Notes under the pieces: model-generated
The model's database searches: none
What the model was told of the DNA's origin: nothing
Seen by the model: only the letters and a program-made list of their open reading frames with translations
Translations under genes and position numbers: made by a program
Source of the DNA: Rhytidiadelphus loreus
Lineage: Eukaryota > Streptophyta > Bryopsida > Hypnales > Hylocomiaceae
Assembly: GCA_947034895.1 (NCBI GenBank)
Contig: OX344763.1
Coordinates: forward strand, 69,397,093 to 69,461,092
Reading direction: 5' to 3'
DNA: 64,000 bases
Shown here: positions 23,820 through 39,367 of the stretch, piece after piece
How positions within the stretch are numbered: the first letter of the stretch is position 1
Layout of the letters: each line of letters opens with the position of its first letter

Positions 23820-25560
23820 ACGTTGCCTCAATTGTTAGTTTCACGCACAAAATCATTCAAAGCGACCACCCAAACGTGCATATTGTTTTAAATGCATGAG
23901 TTTAGGAATAAATGCAACTTGCACAAACATGTTTCACCATCTTCTTTACGTGAATTCTGGTGACATTATATTTTTCTGACAGTCATTAATGTACAGGGCA
24001 AGAACGTTGCCTCAATTTTTAGTTTCACGCACAAAATCATTCAAAGTGACCACCCAAACCTGCATATCCTTTTGCATGCATGACTTTAGGAATACATGCA
24101 ACTTGCGCAAACATGTTTCACCATCATCTTTACGTGAATTTCCGTGACATTATATTTTGTCGGACAGTCATTAACGTACAGGGCAAGAACGTTGCCTCAA
24201 TCTTTAGTTTCACGCACAAAATCATTCAAAGTGACCACCCAAACCTGCATATCCTTTTGCATGCATGACTTTAGGAATACATGCAACTTGCGCAAACATG
24301 TTTCACCATCATCTTTACGTGAATTTCCGTGACATTATATTTTGTCGGACAGTCATTAACGTACAGGGCAAGAACGTTGCCTCAATTTTTAGTTTCACGC
24401 ACAAAATCATTCAAAGTGACCACCCAAACCTGCATATCCTTTTGCATGCATGACTTTAGGAATACATGCAACTTGCGCAAACATGTTTCACCATCATCTT
24501 TACGTGAATTTCCGTGACATTATATTTTGTCGGACAGTCATTAACGTACAGGGCAAGAACGTTGCCTCAATTTTTAGTTTCACGCACAAAATCATTCAAA
24601 GTGACCACCCAAACCTGCATATCCTTTTGCATGCATGACTTTAGGAATACATGCAACTTGCACAAACATGTTTTACCATCATCTTTACGTGAATTTCCGT
24701 GACATTATATTTTGTCGGACAGTCATTAACTTACAGGGCAAGAACGTTGCCTCAATTTTTAGTTTCACGCACAAAATCATTCAAAGTGACCACCCAAACC
24801 TGCATATCCTTTTGCATGCATGACTTTAGGAATAAATGCAACTTGCACAAACATGTTTTACCATCTTCCTTACGTGAATTCTCGTGACATTATATTTTTC
24901 TGACAGTCATTAATGTACAGGGCAAGAACGTTGCCTCAATTTTTAGTTTCACGCACAAAATCATTCAAAGTGACCACCCAAACCTGCATATTGTTTTGAA
25001 TGCATGAGTTTAGGAATAAATGCAACTTGCACAAACATGTTTCACCATCTTCTTTACGTGAATTCTCGTGACATTATATTTTTCTGACAGTCATTAATGT
25101 ACAGGGCAAGAACGTTGCCCCAATTTTTAGTTTCACGCACAAAATCATTCAAACTGACCACCCAAACCTACATATCCTTTTAAATGCATGAGTTTAGGAA
25201 TAAATGCAACTTGCACAAACATGTTTTAGCATCTTCTTTACGTGAATTCTCGTGACATTATATTTTTCTGACAGTCATTAATGTACAGGGCAAGAACGTT
25301 GCCTCAATCTTTAGTTTCACGCACAAAATCATTCAAAGTGACCACCCAAACCTGCATATCCTTTTGCATGCATGACTTTAGAAATACATGGAACTTGCAC
25401 AAACATGTTTCACCATCCTCTTTACGTGAATTCTTGTGACATTATATTTTTCTGACAGTCATTAATGTACAGGGCAAGAACGTTGCCTCAATCTTTAGTT
25501 TCACGCACAAAATCATTCAAAGTGACCACCCAAACCTGCATATTGTTTTGAATGCATGAG
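23820..25560 (+). repeat. 14-monomer (2580 bp) unit, copy 1, with a run of 185-bp monomers
   Basis: CAAAGCGACC at about 23859 and the landmarks 24080, 24265, 24450 and 24635 recur 2580 bp later. Four consecutive GTCGG monomers are spaced exactly 185 bp, and the first three share CTTGCGCAAACATG and are almost identical, so one monomer was amplified locally before the block was duplicated. Confidence 0.88.
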
Positions 25561-26399
25561 TTTAGGAATAAATGCAACTTGCACAAACATGTTTTACCAT
25601 CTTCTTTACGTGAATTCTCGTGACATTATATTTTTCTGACAGTCATTAACGTACAGGGCAAGAACGTTGCCTGAATTTTTAGTTTCACCCACAAAATCAT
25701 TCAAAGTGATCACCCAAACCTGCTTATCCTTTTGCATGCATGACTTTAGGAATACATGGAACTTGCACAAACATGTTTCACCATCCTCTTTACGTGAATT
25801 CTCGTGACATTATATTTTTCTGACAGTCATTAACGTACAGGGCAAGAACGTTGCCTCAATTTTTATTTTCACGCACAAAATCATTCAAAGTGACCACCCA
25901 AACCTGCATATCCTTTTAAATGCATGAGTTTAGGAATAAATGCAACTTGCACAAACATGTTTTAGCATCTTCTTTACGTGAATTCTCGTGACATTATATT
26001 TTTCTGACAGTCATTAATGTACAGGGCACGAACGTTGCCTCAATCTTTAGTTTCACGCACAAAATCATTCAAAGTCACCACCCAAACCTGCATATCCTTT
26101 TGCATGCATGACTTTAGAAATACATGGAACTTGCACAAACATGTTTCACCATCCTCTTTACGTGAATTCTCGTGACATTATATTTTTCTGACAGTCATTA
26201 ATGTACAGGGCAAGAACGTTGCCTCAATCTTTAGTTTCACGCACAAAATCATTCAAAGTGACCACCCAAACGTGCATATTGTTTTAAATGCATGAGTTTA
26301 GGAATAAATGCAACTTGCACAAACATGTTTCACCATCTTCTTTACGTGAATTCTCGTGACATTATATTTTTCTGACAGTCATTAATGTAGAGGGCAAGA

Positions 26400-28340
26400 A
26401 CGTTGCCTCAATTTTTAGTTTCACGCACAAAATCATTCAAAGCGACCACCCAAACGTGCATATTGTTTTAAATGCATGAGTTTAGGAATAAATGCAACTT
26501 GCACAAACATGTTTCACCATCTTCTTTACGTGAATTCTGGTGACATTATATTTTTCTGACAGTCATTAATGTACAGGGCAAGAACGTTGCCTCAATTTTT
26601 AGTTTCACGCACAAAATCATTCAAAGTGACCACCCAAACCTGCATATCCTTTTGCATGCATGACTTTAGGAATACATGCAACTTGCGCAAACATGTTTCA
26701 CCATCATCTTTACGTGAATTTCCGTGACATTATATTTTGTCGGACAGTCATTAACGTACAGGGCAAGAACGTTGCCTCAATCTTTAGTTTCACGCACAAA
26801 ATCATTCAAAGTGACCACCCAAACCTGCATATCCTTTTGCATGCATGACTTTAGGAATACATGCAACTTGCGCAAACATGTTTCACCATCATCTTTACGT
26901 GAATTTCCGTGACATTATATTTTGTCGGACAGTCATTAACGTACAGGGCAAGAACGTTGCCTCAATTTTTAGTTTCACGCACAAAATCATTCAAAGTGAC
27001 CACCCAAACCTGCATATCCTTTTGCATGCATGACTTTAGGAATACATGCAACTTGCGCAAACATGTTTCACCATCATCTTTACGTGAATTTCCGTGACAT
27101 TATATTTTGTCGGACAGTCATTAACGTACAGGGCAAGAACGTTGCCTCAATTTTTAGTTTCACGCACAAAATCATTCAAAGTGATCACCCAAACCTGCAT
27201 ATCCTTTTGCATGCATGACTTTAGGAATACATGCAACTTGCACAAACATGTTTTACCATCATCTTTACGTGAATTTCCGTGACATTATATTTTGTCGGAC
27301 AGTCATTAACTTACAGGGCAAGAACGTTGCCTCAATTTTTAGTTTCACGCACAAAATCATTCAAAGTGACCACCCAAACCTGCATATCCTTTTGCATGCA
27401 TGAGTTTAGGAATAAATGCAACTTGCACAAACATGTTTTACCATCTTCCTTACGTGAATTCTCGTGACATTATATTTTTCTGACAGTCATTAATGTACAG
27501 GGCAAGAACGTTGCCTCAATTTTTAGTTTCACGCACAAAATCATTCAAAGTGACCACCCAAACCTGCATATTGTTTTGAATGCATGAGTTTAGGAATAAA
27601 TGCAACTTGCACAAACATGTTTCACCATCTTCTTTACGTGAATTCTCGTGACATTATATTTTTCTGACAGTCATTAATGTACAGGGCAAGAACGTTGCCT
27701 CAATCTTTAGTTTCACGCACAAAATCATTCAAAGTGACCACCCAAACCTGCATATCCTTTTGCATGCATGACTTTAGAAATACATGGAACTTGCACAAAC
27801 ATGTTTTACCATCTTCTTTACGTGAATTCTCGTGACATTATATTTTTCTGACAGTCATTAACGTACAGGGCAAGAACGTTGCCTGAATTTTCAGTTTCAC
27901 CCACAAAATCATTCAAAGTGATCACCCAAACCTGCATATCCTTTTGCATGCATGACTTTAGGAATACATGGAACTTGCACAAACATGTTTCACCATCCTC
28001 TTTACGTGAATTCTCGTGACATTATATTTTTCTGACAGTCATTAACGTACAGGGCAAGAACGTTGCCTCAATTTTTATTTTCACGCACAAAATCATTCAA
28101 AGTGACCACCCAAACCTGCATATCCTTTTAAATGCATGAGTTTAGGAATAAATGCAACTTGCACAAACATGTTTTAGCATCTTCTTTACGTGAATTCTCG
28201 TGACATTATATTTTTCTGACAGTCATTAATGTACAGGGCACGAACGTTGCCTCAATCTTTAGTTTCACGCACAAAATCATTCAAAGTGACCACCCAAACC
28301 TGCATATCCTTTTGCATGCATGACTTTAGAAATATATGGA
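26400..28340 (+). repeat. 14-monomer unit, copy 2, shortened stepwise
   Basis: The match to copy 1 starts at offset 2580 bp (26660 against 24080), falls to 2396 bp by the rare GAAATACATGG mark (27777 against 25381), and to 2212 bp by the GGGCACGAACG mark (28239 against 26027). Two separate one-monomer losses therefore separate the copies. GTGATCACCC at about 25708 and 27920 marks the last part. Confidence 0.85.
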
Positions 28341-28687
28341 ACTTGCACAAACATGTTTCACCATCCTCTTTACGTGAATTCTCGTGACATTATATTTTTC
28401 TGACAGTCATTAATGTACAGGGCAAGAACGTTGCCTCAATCTTTAGTTTCACGCACAAAATCATTCAAAGTGACCACCCAAACCTGCATATCCTTTTGCA
28501 TGCATGACTTTAGAAATACATGGAACTTGCACAAACATGTTTTACCATCTTCTTTACGTGAATTCTCGTGACATTATATTTTTCTGACAGTCATTAACGT
28601 ACAGGGCAAGAACGTTGCCTCAATTTTTAGTTTCACGCACAAAATCATTCAAAGTGACCACCCAAACCTGCATATCCTTTTGCATGC

Positions 28688-31600
28688 ATGACTTTAGGAA
28701 TACATGCAACTTGCGCAAACATGTTTCACCATCATCTTTACGTGAATTTCCGTGACATTATATTTTGTCGGACAGTCATTAACGTACAGGGCAAGAACGT
28801 TGCCTCAATTTTTATTTTCACGCACAAAATCATTCAAAGTGACCACCCAAACCTGCATATCCTTTTGCATGCATGAGTTTAGGAATACATGCAACTTGCA
28901 CAAACATGTTTTACCATCATCTTTACGTGAATTTCCGTGACATTATATTTTGTCGGACAGTCATTAACTTACAGGGCAAGAACGTTGCCTCAATTTTTAG
29001 TTTCACGCACAAAATCATTCAAAGTGACCACCCAAACCTGCATATCCTTTTGCATGCATGAGTTTAGCAATAAATGCAACTTGCACAAACATGTTTTACC
29101 ATCTTCCTTACGTGAATTCTCGTGACATTATATTTTTCTGACAGTCATTAATGTACAGGGCAAGAACGTTGCCTCAATTTTTAGTTTCACGCACAAAATC
29201 ATTCAAAGTGACCACCCAAACCTGCATATTGTTTTGAATGCATGAGTTTAGGAATAAATGCAACTTGCACAAACATGTTTCACCATCTTCTTTACGTGAA
29301 TTCTCGTGACATTATATTTTTCTGACAGTCATTAATGTACAGGGCATGAACATTGCCTCAATCTTTAGTTTCACGCACAAAATCATTCAAAGTGACCACC
29401 CAAACGTGCATATTGTTTTAAATGCATGAGTTTAGGAATAAATGCAACTTGCACAAACATGTTTTAGCATCTTCTTTACGTGAATTCTCGTGACATTATA
29501 TTTTTCTGACAGTCATTAACGTACAGGGCAAGAACGTTGCCTTAATCTTTAGTTTCACCCACAAAATCATTCAAAGTGACCACCCAAACCTGCATATCCT
29601 TTTGCATGCATGACTTTAGGAATACATGGAACTTGCACAAACATGTTTCACCATCCTCTTTACGTGAATTCTTGTGACATTATATTTTTCTGACAGTCAT
29701 TAATGTACAGGGCAAGAACGTTGCCTTAATCTTTAGTTTCACCCACAAAATCATTCAAAGTCACCACCCAAACGTGCATATCCTTTTGCATGCATGAGTT
29801 TAGGAATAAATGCAACTTGCACAAACATGTTTCACCATCCTCTTTACGTGAATTCTCGTGACATTATATTTTTCTGACAGTCATTAATGTACAGGGCAAG
29901 AACGTTGCCTCAATCTTTAGTTTCACGCACAAAATCATTCAAAGTGACCACCCAAACCTGCATATCCTTTTGCATGCATGAGTTTAGGAATAAATGCAAC
30001 TTGCACAAACATGTTTCACCATCCTCTTTACGTGAATTCTCGTGACATTATATTTTTCTGACAGTCATTAATGTACAGGGCAAGAACGTTGCCTCAATCT
30101 TTAGTTTCACGCACAAAATCACTCAAAGTGACCACCCAAACCTGCATATCCTTTTGCATGCATGACTTTAGGAATACATGGAACTTGCACAAACATGTTT
30201 TACCATCTTCTTTACGTGAATTCTCGTGACATTATATTTTTCTGACAGTCATTAACGTACAGGGCAAGAACGTTGCCTTAATCTTTAGTTTCACCCACAA
30301 AATCATTCAAAGTCACCACCCAAACGTGCATATCCTTTTGCATGCATGAGTTTAGGAATAAATGCAACTTGCACAAACATGTTTCACCATCCTCTTTACG
30401 TGAATTCTCGTGACATTATATTTTTCTGACAGTCATTAATGTACAGGGCAAGAACGTTGCCTCAATCTTTAGTTTCACGCACAAAATCATTCAAAGTGAC
30501 CACCCAAACCTGCATATTGTTTTAAATGCATGAGTTTAGGAATAAATGCAACTTGCACAAACATGTTTCACCATCTTCTTTACGTGAATTCTGGTGACAT
30601 TATATTTTTCTGACAGTCATTAATGTACAGGGCAAGAACGTTGCCTGAATTTTCAGTTTCACGCACAAAATCATTCAAAGTGACCACCCAAACGTGCATA
30701 TTGTTTTAAATGCATGAGTTTAGGAATAAATGCAACTTGCACAAACATGTTTTAGCATCTTCTTTACGTGAATTCTCGTGACATTATATTTTTCTGACAG
30801 TCATTAACGTACAGGGCAAGAACGTTGCCTTAATCTATAGTTTCACCCACAAAATCATTCAAAGTGACCACCCAAACCTGCATATCCTTTTGCATGCATG
30901 ACTTTAGGAATACATGGAACTTGCACAAACATGTTTTACCATCTTCTTTACGTGAATTCTCGTGACATTATATTTTTCTGACAGTCATTAATGTACAGGG
31001 CAAGAACGTTGCCTCAATTTTTAGTTTCACGCACAAAATCATTCAAAGTGACCACCCAAACGTGCATATTGTTTTAAATGCATGAGTTTAGGAATAAATG
31101 CAACTTGCACAAACATGTTTTAGCATCTTCTTTACGTGAATTCTCGTGACATTATATTTTTCTGACAGTCATTAATGTACAGGGCAAGAACGTTGCCTCA
31201 ATCTTTAGTTTCACGCACAAAATCATTCAAAGTGACCACCCAAACCTGCATATCCTTTTGCATGCATGACTTTAGGAATACATGGAACTTGCACAAACAT
31301 GTTTTACCATCTTCTTTACGTGAATTCTCGTAACATTATATTTTTCTGACAGTCATTAAAGTACAGGGCAAGAACGTTGCCCCAATTTTTAGTTTCACCC
31401 ACAAAATCATTCAAAGTGACCACCCAAACCTGCATATCCTTTTGCATGCATGACTTTAGGAATACATGGAACTTGCACAAACATGTTTCACCATCCTCTT
31501 TACGTGAATTCTCGTGACATTATATTTTTCTGACAGTCATTAACGTACAGGGCAAGAACGTTGCCTCAATCTTTAGTTTCACGCACAAAATCATTCAAAG

Positions 31601-31817
31601 TGACCACCCAAACGTGCATATTGTTTTAAATGCATGAGTTTAGGAATAAATGCAACTTGCACAAACATGTTTCACCATCTTCTTTACGTGAATTCTGGTG
31701 ACATTATATTTTTCTGACAGTCATTAATGTACAGGGCAAGAACGTTGCCTGAATTTTTAGTTTCACGCACAAAATCATTCAAAGTGACCACCCAAACCTG
31801 CATATCCTTTTGCATGC
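28688..31817 (+). repeat. Zone 5 higher-order unit A (17 monomers, 3130 bp)
   Basis: The unit starts with two 185-bp GTCGG monomers (28688 with CTTGCGCAAACATG and TTTATTTTCACG; 28873 with TTAACTTACAG) that recur at the head of units B, C, D and E. Unit A lacks four monomers present in B after its third monomer, since the offset goes from 3130 to 3867 bp between about 29290 and 29541. Confidence 0.87.
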
Positions 31818-34800
31818 ATGACTTTAGGAATACATGCAACTTGCGCAAACATGTTTCACCATCATCTTTACGTGAATTTCCGTGACATTATATTTTGTCG
31901 GACAGTCATTAACGTACAGGGCAAGTACGTTGCCTCAATTTTTATTTTCACGCACAAAATCATTCAAAGTGACCACCCAAACCTGCATATCCTTTTGCAT
32001 GCATGACTTTAGGAATACATGCAACTTGCACAAACATGTTTTACCATCATCTTTACGTGAATTTCCGTGACATTATATTTTGTCGGACAGTCATTAACTT
32101 ACAGGGCAAGAACGTTGCCTCAATTTTTAGTTTCACGCACAAAATCATTCAAAGTGACCACCCAAACCTGCATATCCTTTTGCATGCATGAGTTTAGGAA
32201 TAAATGCAACTTGCACAAACATGTTTTACCATCTTCCTTACGTGAATTCTCGTGACATTATATTTTTCTGACAGTCATTAATGTACAGGGCAAGAACGTT
32301 GCCTCAATTTTTAGTTTCACGCACAAAATCATTCAAAGTGACCACCCAAACCTGCATATTGTTTTGAATGCATGAGTTTAGGAATAAATGCAACTTGCAC
32401 AAACATGTTTCACCATCTTCTTTACGTGAATTCTCGTGACATTATATTTTTCTGACAGTCATTAATGTACAGGGCAAGAACGTTGCCTCAATTTTTAGTT
32501 TCACGCACAAAATCATTCAAAGTGACCACCCAAACGTGCATATTGTTTTAAATGCATGAGTTTAGGAATAAATGCAACTTGCACAAACATGTTTCACCAT
32601 CTTCTTTACGTGAATTCTCGTGACATTATATTTTTCTGACAGTCATTAATGTACAGGGCATGAACATTGCCTCAATCTTTAGTTTCACGCAGAAAATCAT
32701 TCAAAGTGACCACCCAAACGTGCATATTGTTTTAAATGCATGAGTTTAGGAATAAATGCAACTTGCACAAACATGTTTGACTATCTTCTTTACGTGAATT
32801 TTCGTGACATTATATTTTGTTGGACAGTCATTAACGTACAGGGCAAGAACGTTGCCTCAATTTTTAGTTTCACGCACAAAATCATTCAAAGTAACCACCC
32901 AAACGTGCATATTGTTTTAAATGCATGAGTTTAGGAATAAATGCAACTTGCACAAACATGTTTCACCATCTTCTTTACGTGAATTCTCGTGACATTATAT
33001 TTTTCTGACAGTCATTAATGTACAGGGCAAGAACGTTGCCTCAATTTTTAGTTTCACGCACAAAATCATTCAAAGTGACCACCCAAACCTGCATATTGTT
33101 TTGAATGCATGAGTTTAGGAATAAATGCAACTTGCACAAACATGTTTCACCATCTTCTTTACGTGAATTCTCGTGACATTATATTTTTCTGACAGTCATT
33201 AATGTACAGGGCATGAACATTGCCTCAATCTTTAGTTTCACGCACAAAATCATTCAAAGTGACCACCCAAACGTGCATATTGTTTTAAATGCATGAGTTT
33301 AGGAATAAATGCAACTTGCACAAACATGTTTTAGCATCTTCTTTACGTGAATTCTCGTGACATTATATTTTTCTGACAGTCATTAACGTACAGGGCAAGA
33401 ACGTTGCCTTAATCTTTAGTTTCACCCACAAAATCATTCAAAGTGACCACCCAAACCTGCATATCCTTTTGCATGCATGACTTTAGGAATACATGGAACT
33501 TGCACAAACATGTTTCGCCATCCTCTTTACGTGAATTCTTGTGACATTATATTTTTCTGACAGTCATTAACGTACAGGGCAAGAACGTTGCCTTAATCTT
33601 TAGTTTCACCCACAAAATCATTCAAAGTCACCACCCAAACGTGCATATCCTTTTGCATGCATGAGTTTAGGAATAAATGCAACTTGCACAAACATGTTTC
33701 ACCATCCTCTTTACGTGAATTCTCGTGACATTATATTTTTCTGACAGTCATTAATGTACAGGGCAAGAACGTTGCCTCAATCTTTAGTTTCACGCACAAA
33801 ATCATTCAAAGTGACCACCCAAACCTGCATATCCTTTTGCATGCATGAGTTTAGGAATAAATGCAACTTGCACAAACATGTTTCACCATCCTCTTTACGT
33901 GAATTCTCGTGACATTATATTTTTCTGACAGTCATTAATGTACAGGGCAAGAACGTTGCCTCAATCTTTAGTTTCACGCACAAAATCACTCAAAGTGACC
34001 ACCCAAACCTGCATATCCTTTTGCATGCATGACTTTAGGAATACATGGAACTTGCACAAACATGTTTTACCATCTTCTTTACGTGAATTCTCGTGACATT
34101 ATATTTTTCTGACAGTCATTAACGTACAGGGCAAGAACGTTGCCTTAATCTTTAGTTTCACCCACAAAATCATTCAAAGTCACCACCCAAACGTGCATAT
34201 CCTTTTGCATGCATGAGTTTAGGAATAAATGCAACTTGCACAAACATGTTTCACCATCCTCTTTACGTGAATTCTCGTGACATTATATTTTTCTGACAGT
34301 CATTAATGTACAGGGCAAGAACGTTGCCTCAATCTTTAGTTTCACGCACAAAATCATTCAAAGTGACCACCCAAACCTGCATATCCTTTTGCATGCATGA
34401 CTTTAGGAATACATGGAACTTGCACAAACATGTTTTACCATCTTCTTTACGTGAATTCTCGTGACATTATATTTTTCTGACAGTCATTAATGTACAGGGC
34501 AAGAACGTTGCCTCAATTTTTAGTTTCACGCACAAAATCATTCAAAGTGACCACCCAAACGTGCATATTGTTTTAAATGCATGAGTTTAGGAATAAATGC
34601 AACTTGCACAAACATGTTTTAGCATCTTCTTTACGTGAATTCTCGTGACATTATATTTTTCTGACAGTCATTAACGTACAGGGCAAGAACGTTGCCTTAA
34701 TCTTTAGTTTCACCCACAAAATCATTCAAAGTGACCACCCAAACGTGCATATTGTTTTAAATGCATGAGTTTAGGAATAAATGCAACTTGCACAAACATG

Positions 34801-35500
34801 TTTCACCATCTTCTTTACGTGAATTCTGGTGACATTATATTTTTCTGACAGTCATTAATGTACAGGGCAAGAACGTTGCCTCAATTTTTAGTTTCACGCA
34901 CAAAATCATTCAAAGTGACCACCGAAACCTGCATATTGTTTTGAATGCATGAGTTTAGGAATAAATGCAACTTGCACAAACATGTTTTACCATCTTCTTT
35001 ACGTGAATTCTCGTGACATTATATTTTTCTGACAGTCATTAAAGTACAGGGCAAGAACGTTGCCCCAATTTTTAGTTTCACCCACAAAATCATTCAAAGT
35101 GACCACCCAAACCTGCATATCCTTTTGCATGCATGACTTTAGGAATACATGGAACTTGCACAAACATGTTTCACCATCCTCTTTACGTGAATTCTCGTGA
35201 CATTATATTTTTCTGACAGTCATTAACGTACAGGGCAAGAACGTTGCCTCAATCTTTAGTTTCACGCACAAAATCATTCAAAGTGACCACCCAAACGTGC
35301 ATATTGTTTTAAATGCATGAGTTTAGGAATAAATGCAACTTGCACAAACATGTTTCACCATCTTCTTTACGTGAATTCTGGTGACATTATATTTTTCTGA
35401 CAGTCATTAATGTACAGGGCAAGAACGTTGCCTCAATTTTTAGTTTCACGCACAAAATCATTCAAAGTGACCACCCAAACCTGCATATCCTTTTGCATGC
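31818..35500 (+). repeat. Zone 5 higher-order unit B (20 monomers, 3683 bp)
   Basis: Contains the full head including the GTTTGACTATC / GTTGG monomer at 32740 and a CATGAACATTGCC monomer next to it with TTTCACGCAGAAAATC at about 32687. The same CGCAGAAAATC variant is in unit C at about 36370 but not in D or E (CGCACAAAATC). The tail is one monomer shorter than in unit A: 33408 to 35501 is 2093 bp against 2277 bp in A. Confidence 0.88.
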
Positions 35501-38500
35501 ATGACTTTAGGAATACATGCAACTTGCGCAAACATGTTTCACCATCATCTTTACGTGAATTTCCGTGACATTATATTTTGTCGGACAGTCATTAACGTAC
35601 AGGGCAAGTACGTTGCCTCAATTTTTATTTTCACGCACAAAATCATTCAAAGTGACCACCCAAACCTGCATATCCTTTTGCATGCATGACTTTAGGAATA
35701 CATGCAACTTGCACAAACATGTTTTACCATCATCTTTACGTGAATTTCCGTGACATTATATTTTGTCGGACAGTCATTAACTTACAGGGCAAGAACGTTG
35801 CCTCAATTTTTAGTTTCACGCACAAAATCATTCAAAGTGACCACCCAAACCTGCATATCCTTTTGCATGCATGAGTTTAGGAATAAATGCAACTTGCACA
35901 AACATGTTTTACCATCTTCCTTACGTGAATTCTCGTGACATTATATTTTTCTGACAGTCATTAATGTACAGGGCAAGAACGTTGCCTCAATTTTTAGTTT
36001 CACGCACAAAATCATTCAAAGTGACCACCCAAACCTGCATATTGTTTTGAATGCATGAGTTTAGGAATAAATGCAACTTGCACAAACATGTTTCACCATC
36101 TTCTTTACGTGAATTCTCGTGACATTATATTTTTCTGACAGTCATTAATGTACAGGGCAAGAACGTTGCCTCAATTTTTAGTTTCACGCACAAAATCATT
36201 CAAAGTGACCACCCAAACGTGCATATTGTTTTAAATGCATGAGTTTAGGAATAAATGCAACTTGCACAAACATGTTTCACCATCTTCTTTACGTGAATTC
36301 TCGTGACATTATATTTTTCTGACAGTCATTAATGTACAGGGCATGAACATTGCCTCAATCTTTAGTTTCACGCAGAAAATCATTCAAAGTGACCACCCAA
36401 ACGTGCATATTGTTTTAAATGCATGAGTTTAGGAATAAATGCAACTTGCACAAACATGTTTGACTATCTTCTTTACGTGAATTTTCGTGACATTATATTT
36501 TGTTGGACAGTCATTAACGTACAGGGCAAGAACGTTGCCTCAATTTTTAGTTTCACGCACAAAATCATTCAAAGTAACCACCCAAACGTGCATATTGTTT
36601 TAAATGCATGAGTTTAGGAATAAATGCAACTTGCACAAACATGTTTCACCATCTTCTTTACGTGAATTCTCGTGACATTATATTTTTCTGACAGTCATTA
36701 ATGTACAGGGCAAGAACGTTGCCTCAATTTTTAGTTTCACGCACAAAATCATTCAAAGTGACCACCCAAACCTGCATATTGTTTTGAATGCATGAGTTTA
36801 GGAATAAATGCAACTTGCACAAACATGTTTCACCATCTTCTTTACGTGAATTCTCGTGACATTATATTTTTCTGACAGTCATTAATGTACAGGGCATGAA
36901 CATTGCCTCAATCTTTAGTTTCACGCACAAAATCATTCAAAGTGACCACCCAAACGTGCATATTGTTTTAAATGCATGAGTTTAGGAATAAATGCAACTT
37001 GCACAAACATGTTTTAGCATCTTCTTTACGTGAATTCTCGTGACATTATATTTTTCTGACAGTCATTAACGTACAGGGCAAGAACGTTGCCTTAATCTTT
37101 AGTTTCACCCACAAAATCATTCAAAGTGACCACCCAAACCTGCATATCCTTTTGCATGCATGACTTTAGGAATACATGGAACTTGCACAAACATGTTTCA
37201 CCATCCTCTTTACGTGAATTCTCGTGACATTATATTTTTCTGACAGTCATTAATGTACAGGGCAAGAACGTTGCCTCAATCTTTAGTTTCACGCACAAAA
37301 TCATTCAAAGTGACCACCCAAACCTGCATATCCTTTTGCATGCATGAGTTTAGGAATAAATGCAACTTGCACAAACATGTTTCACCATCCTCTTTACGTG
37401 AATTCTCGTGACATTATATTTTTCTGACAGTCATTAATGTACAGGGCAAGAACGTTGCCTCAATCTTTAGTTTCACGCACAAAATCACTCAAAGTGACCA
37501 CCCAAACCTGCATATCCTTTTGCATGCATGACTTTAGGAATAAATGCAACTTGCACAAACATGTTTCACCATCCTCTTTACGTGAATTCTCGTGACATTA
37601 TATTTTTCTGACAGTCATTAATGTACAGGGCAAGAACGTTGCCTCAATCTTTAGTTTCACGCACAAAATCATTCAAAGTGACCACCCAAACCTGCATATC
37701 CTTTTGCATGCATGAGTTTAGGAATAAATGCAACTTGCACAAACATGTTTCACCATCCTCTTTACGTGAATTCTCGTGACATTATATTTTTCTGACAGTC
37801 ATTAATGTACAGGGCAAGAACGTTGCCTCAATCTTTAGTTTCACGCACAAAATCACTCAAAGTGACCACCCAAACCTGCATATCCTTTTGCATGCATGAC
37901 TTTAGGAATACATGGAACTTGCACAAACATGTTTTACCATCTTCTTTACGTGAATTCTCGTGACATTATATTTTTCTGACAGTCATTAACGTACAGGGCA
38001 AGAACGTTGCCTTAATCTTTAGTTTCACCCACAAAATCATTCAAAGTCACCACCCAAACGTGCATATCCTTTTGCATGCATGAGTTTAGGAATAAATGCA
38101 ACTTGCACAAACATGTTTCACCATCCTCTTTACGTGAATTCTCGTGACATTATATTTTTCTGACAGTCATTAATGTACAGGGCAAGAACGTTGCCTCAAT
38201 CTTTAGTTTCACGCACAAAATCATTCAAAGTGACCACCCAAACCTGCATATCCTTTTGCATGCATGACTTTAGGAATACATGGAACTTGCACAAACATGT
38301 TTTACCATCTTCTTTACGTGAATTCTCGTGACATTATATTTTTCTGACAGTCATTAATGTACAGGGCAAGAACGTTGCCTCAATTTTTAGTTTCACGCAC
38401 AAAATCATTCAAAGTGACCACCCAAACCTGCATATTGTTTTAAATGCATGAGTTTAGGAATAAATGCAACTTGCACAAACATGTTTTAGCATCTTCTTTA

Positions 38501-39367
38501 CGTGAATTCTCGTGACATTATATTTTTCTGACAGTCATTAACGTACAGGGCAAGAACGTTGCCTTAATCTTTAGTTTCACCCACAAAATCATTCAAAGTG
38601 ACCACCCAAACGTGCATATTGTTTTAAATGCATGAGTTTAGGAATAAATGCAACTTGCACAAACATGTTTCACCATCTTCTTTACGTGAATTCTGGTGAC
38701 ATTATATTTTTCTGACAGTCATTAATGTACAGGGCAAGAACGTTGCCTCAATTTTTAGTTTCACGCACAAAATCATTCAAAGTGACCACCGAAACCTGCA
38801 TATTGTTTTGAATGCATGAGTTTAGGAATAAATGCAACTTGCACAAACATGTTTTACCATCTTCTTTACGTGAATTCTCGTGACATTATATTTTTCTGAC
38901 AGTCATTAAAGTACAGGGCAAGAACGTTGCCCCAATTTTTAGTTTCACCCACAAAATCATTCAAAGTGACCACCCAAACCTGCATATCCTTTTGCATGCA
39001 TGACTTTAGGAATACATGGAACTTGCACAAACATGTTTCACCATCCTCTTTACGTGAATTCTCGTGACATTATATTTTTCTGACAGTCATTAACGTACAG
39101 GGCAAGAACGTTGCCTCAATCTTTAGTTTCACGCACAAAATCATTCAAAGTGACCACCCAAACGTGCATATTGTTTTAAATGCATGAGTTTAGGAATAAA
39201 TGCAACTTGCACAAACATGTTTCACCATCTTCTTTACGTGAATTCTGGTGACATTATATTTTTCTGACAGTCATTAATGTACAGGGCAAGAACGTTGCCT
39301 CAATTTTTAGTTTCACGCACAAAATCATTCAAAGTGACCACCCAAACCTGCATATCCTTTTGCATGC
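35501..39367 (+). repeat. Zone 5 higher-order unit C (21 monomers, 3867 bp)
   Basis: The head matches B at offset 3683 bp (36423 against 32740). In the tail, a two-monomer segment marked by AAAATCACTCAAAG is present twice (about 37487 and 37854) where A and B have it once (about 30118 and 33985). This two-monomer repeat, with loss of one other monomer type, accounts for the different length. Confidence 0.87.
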
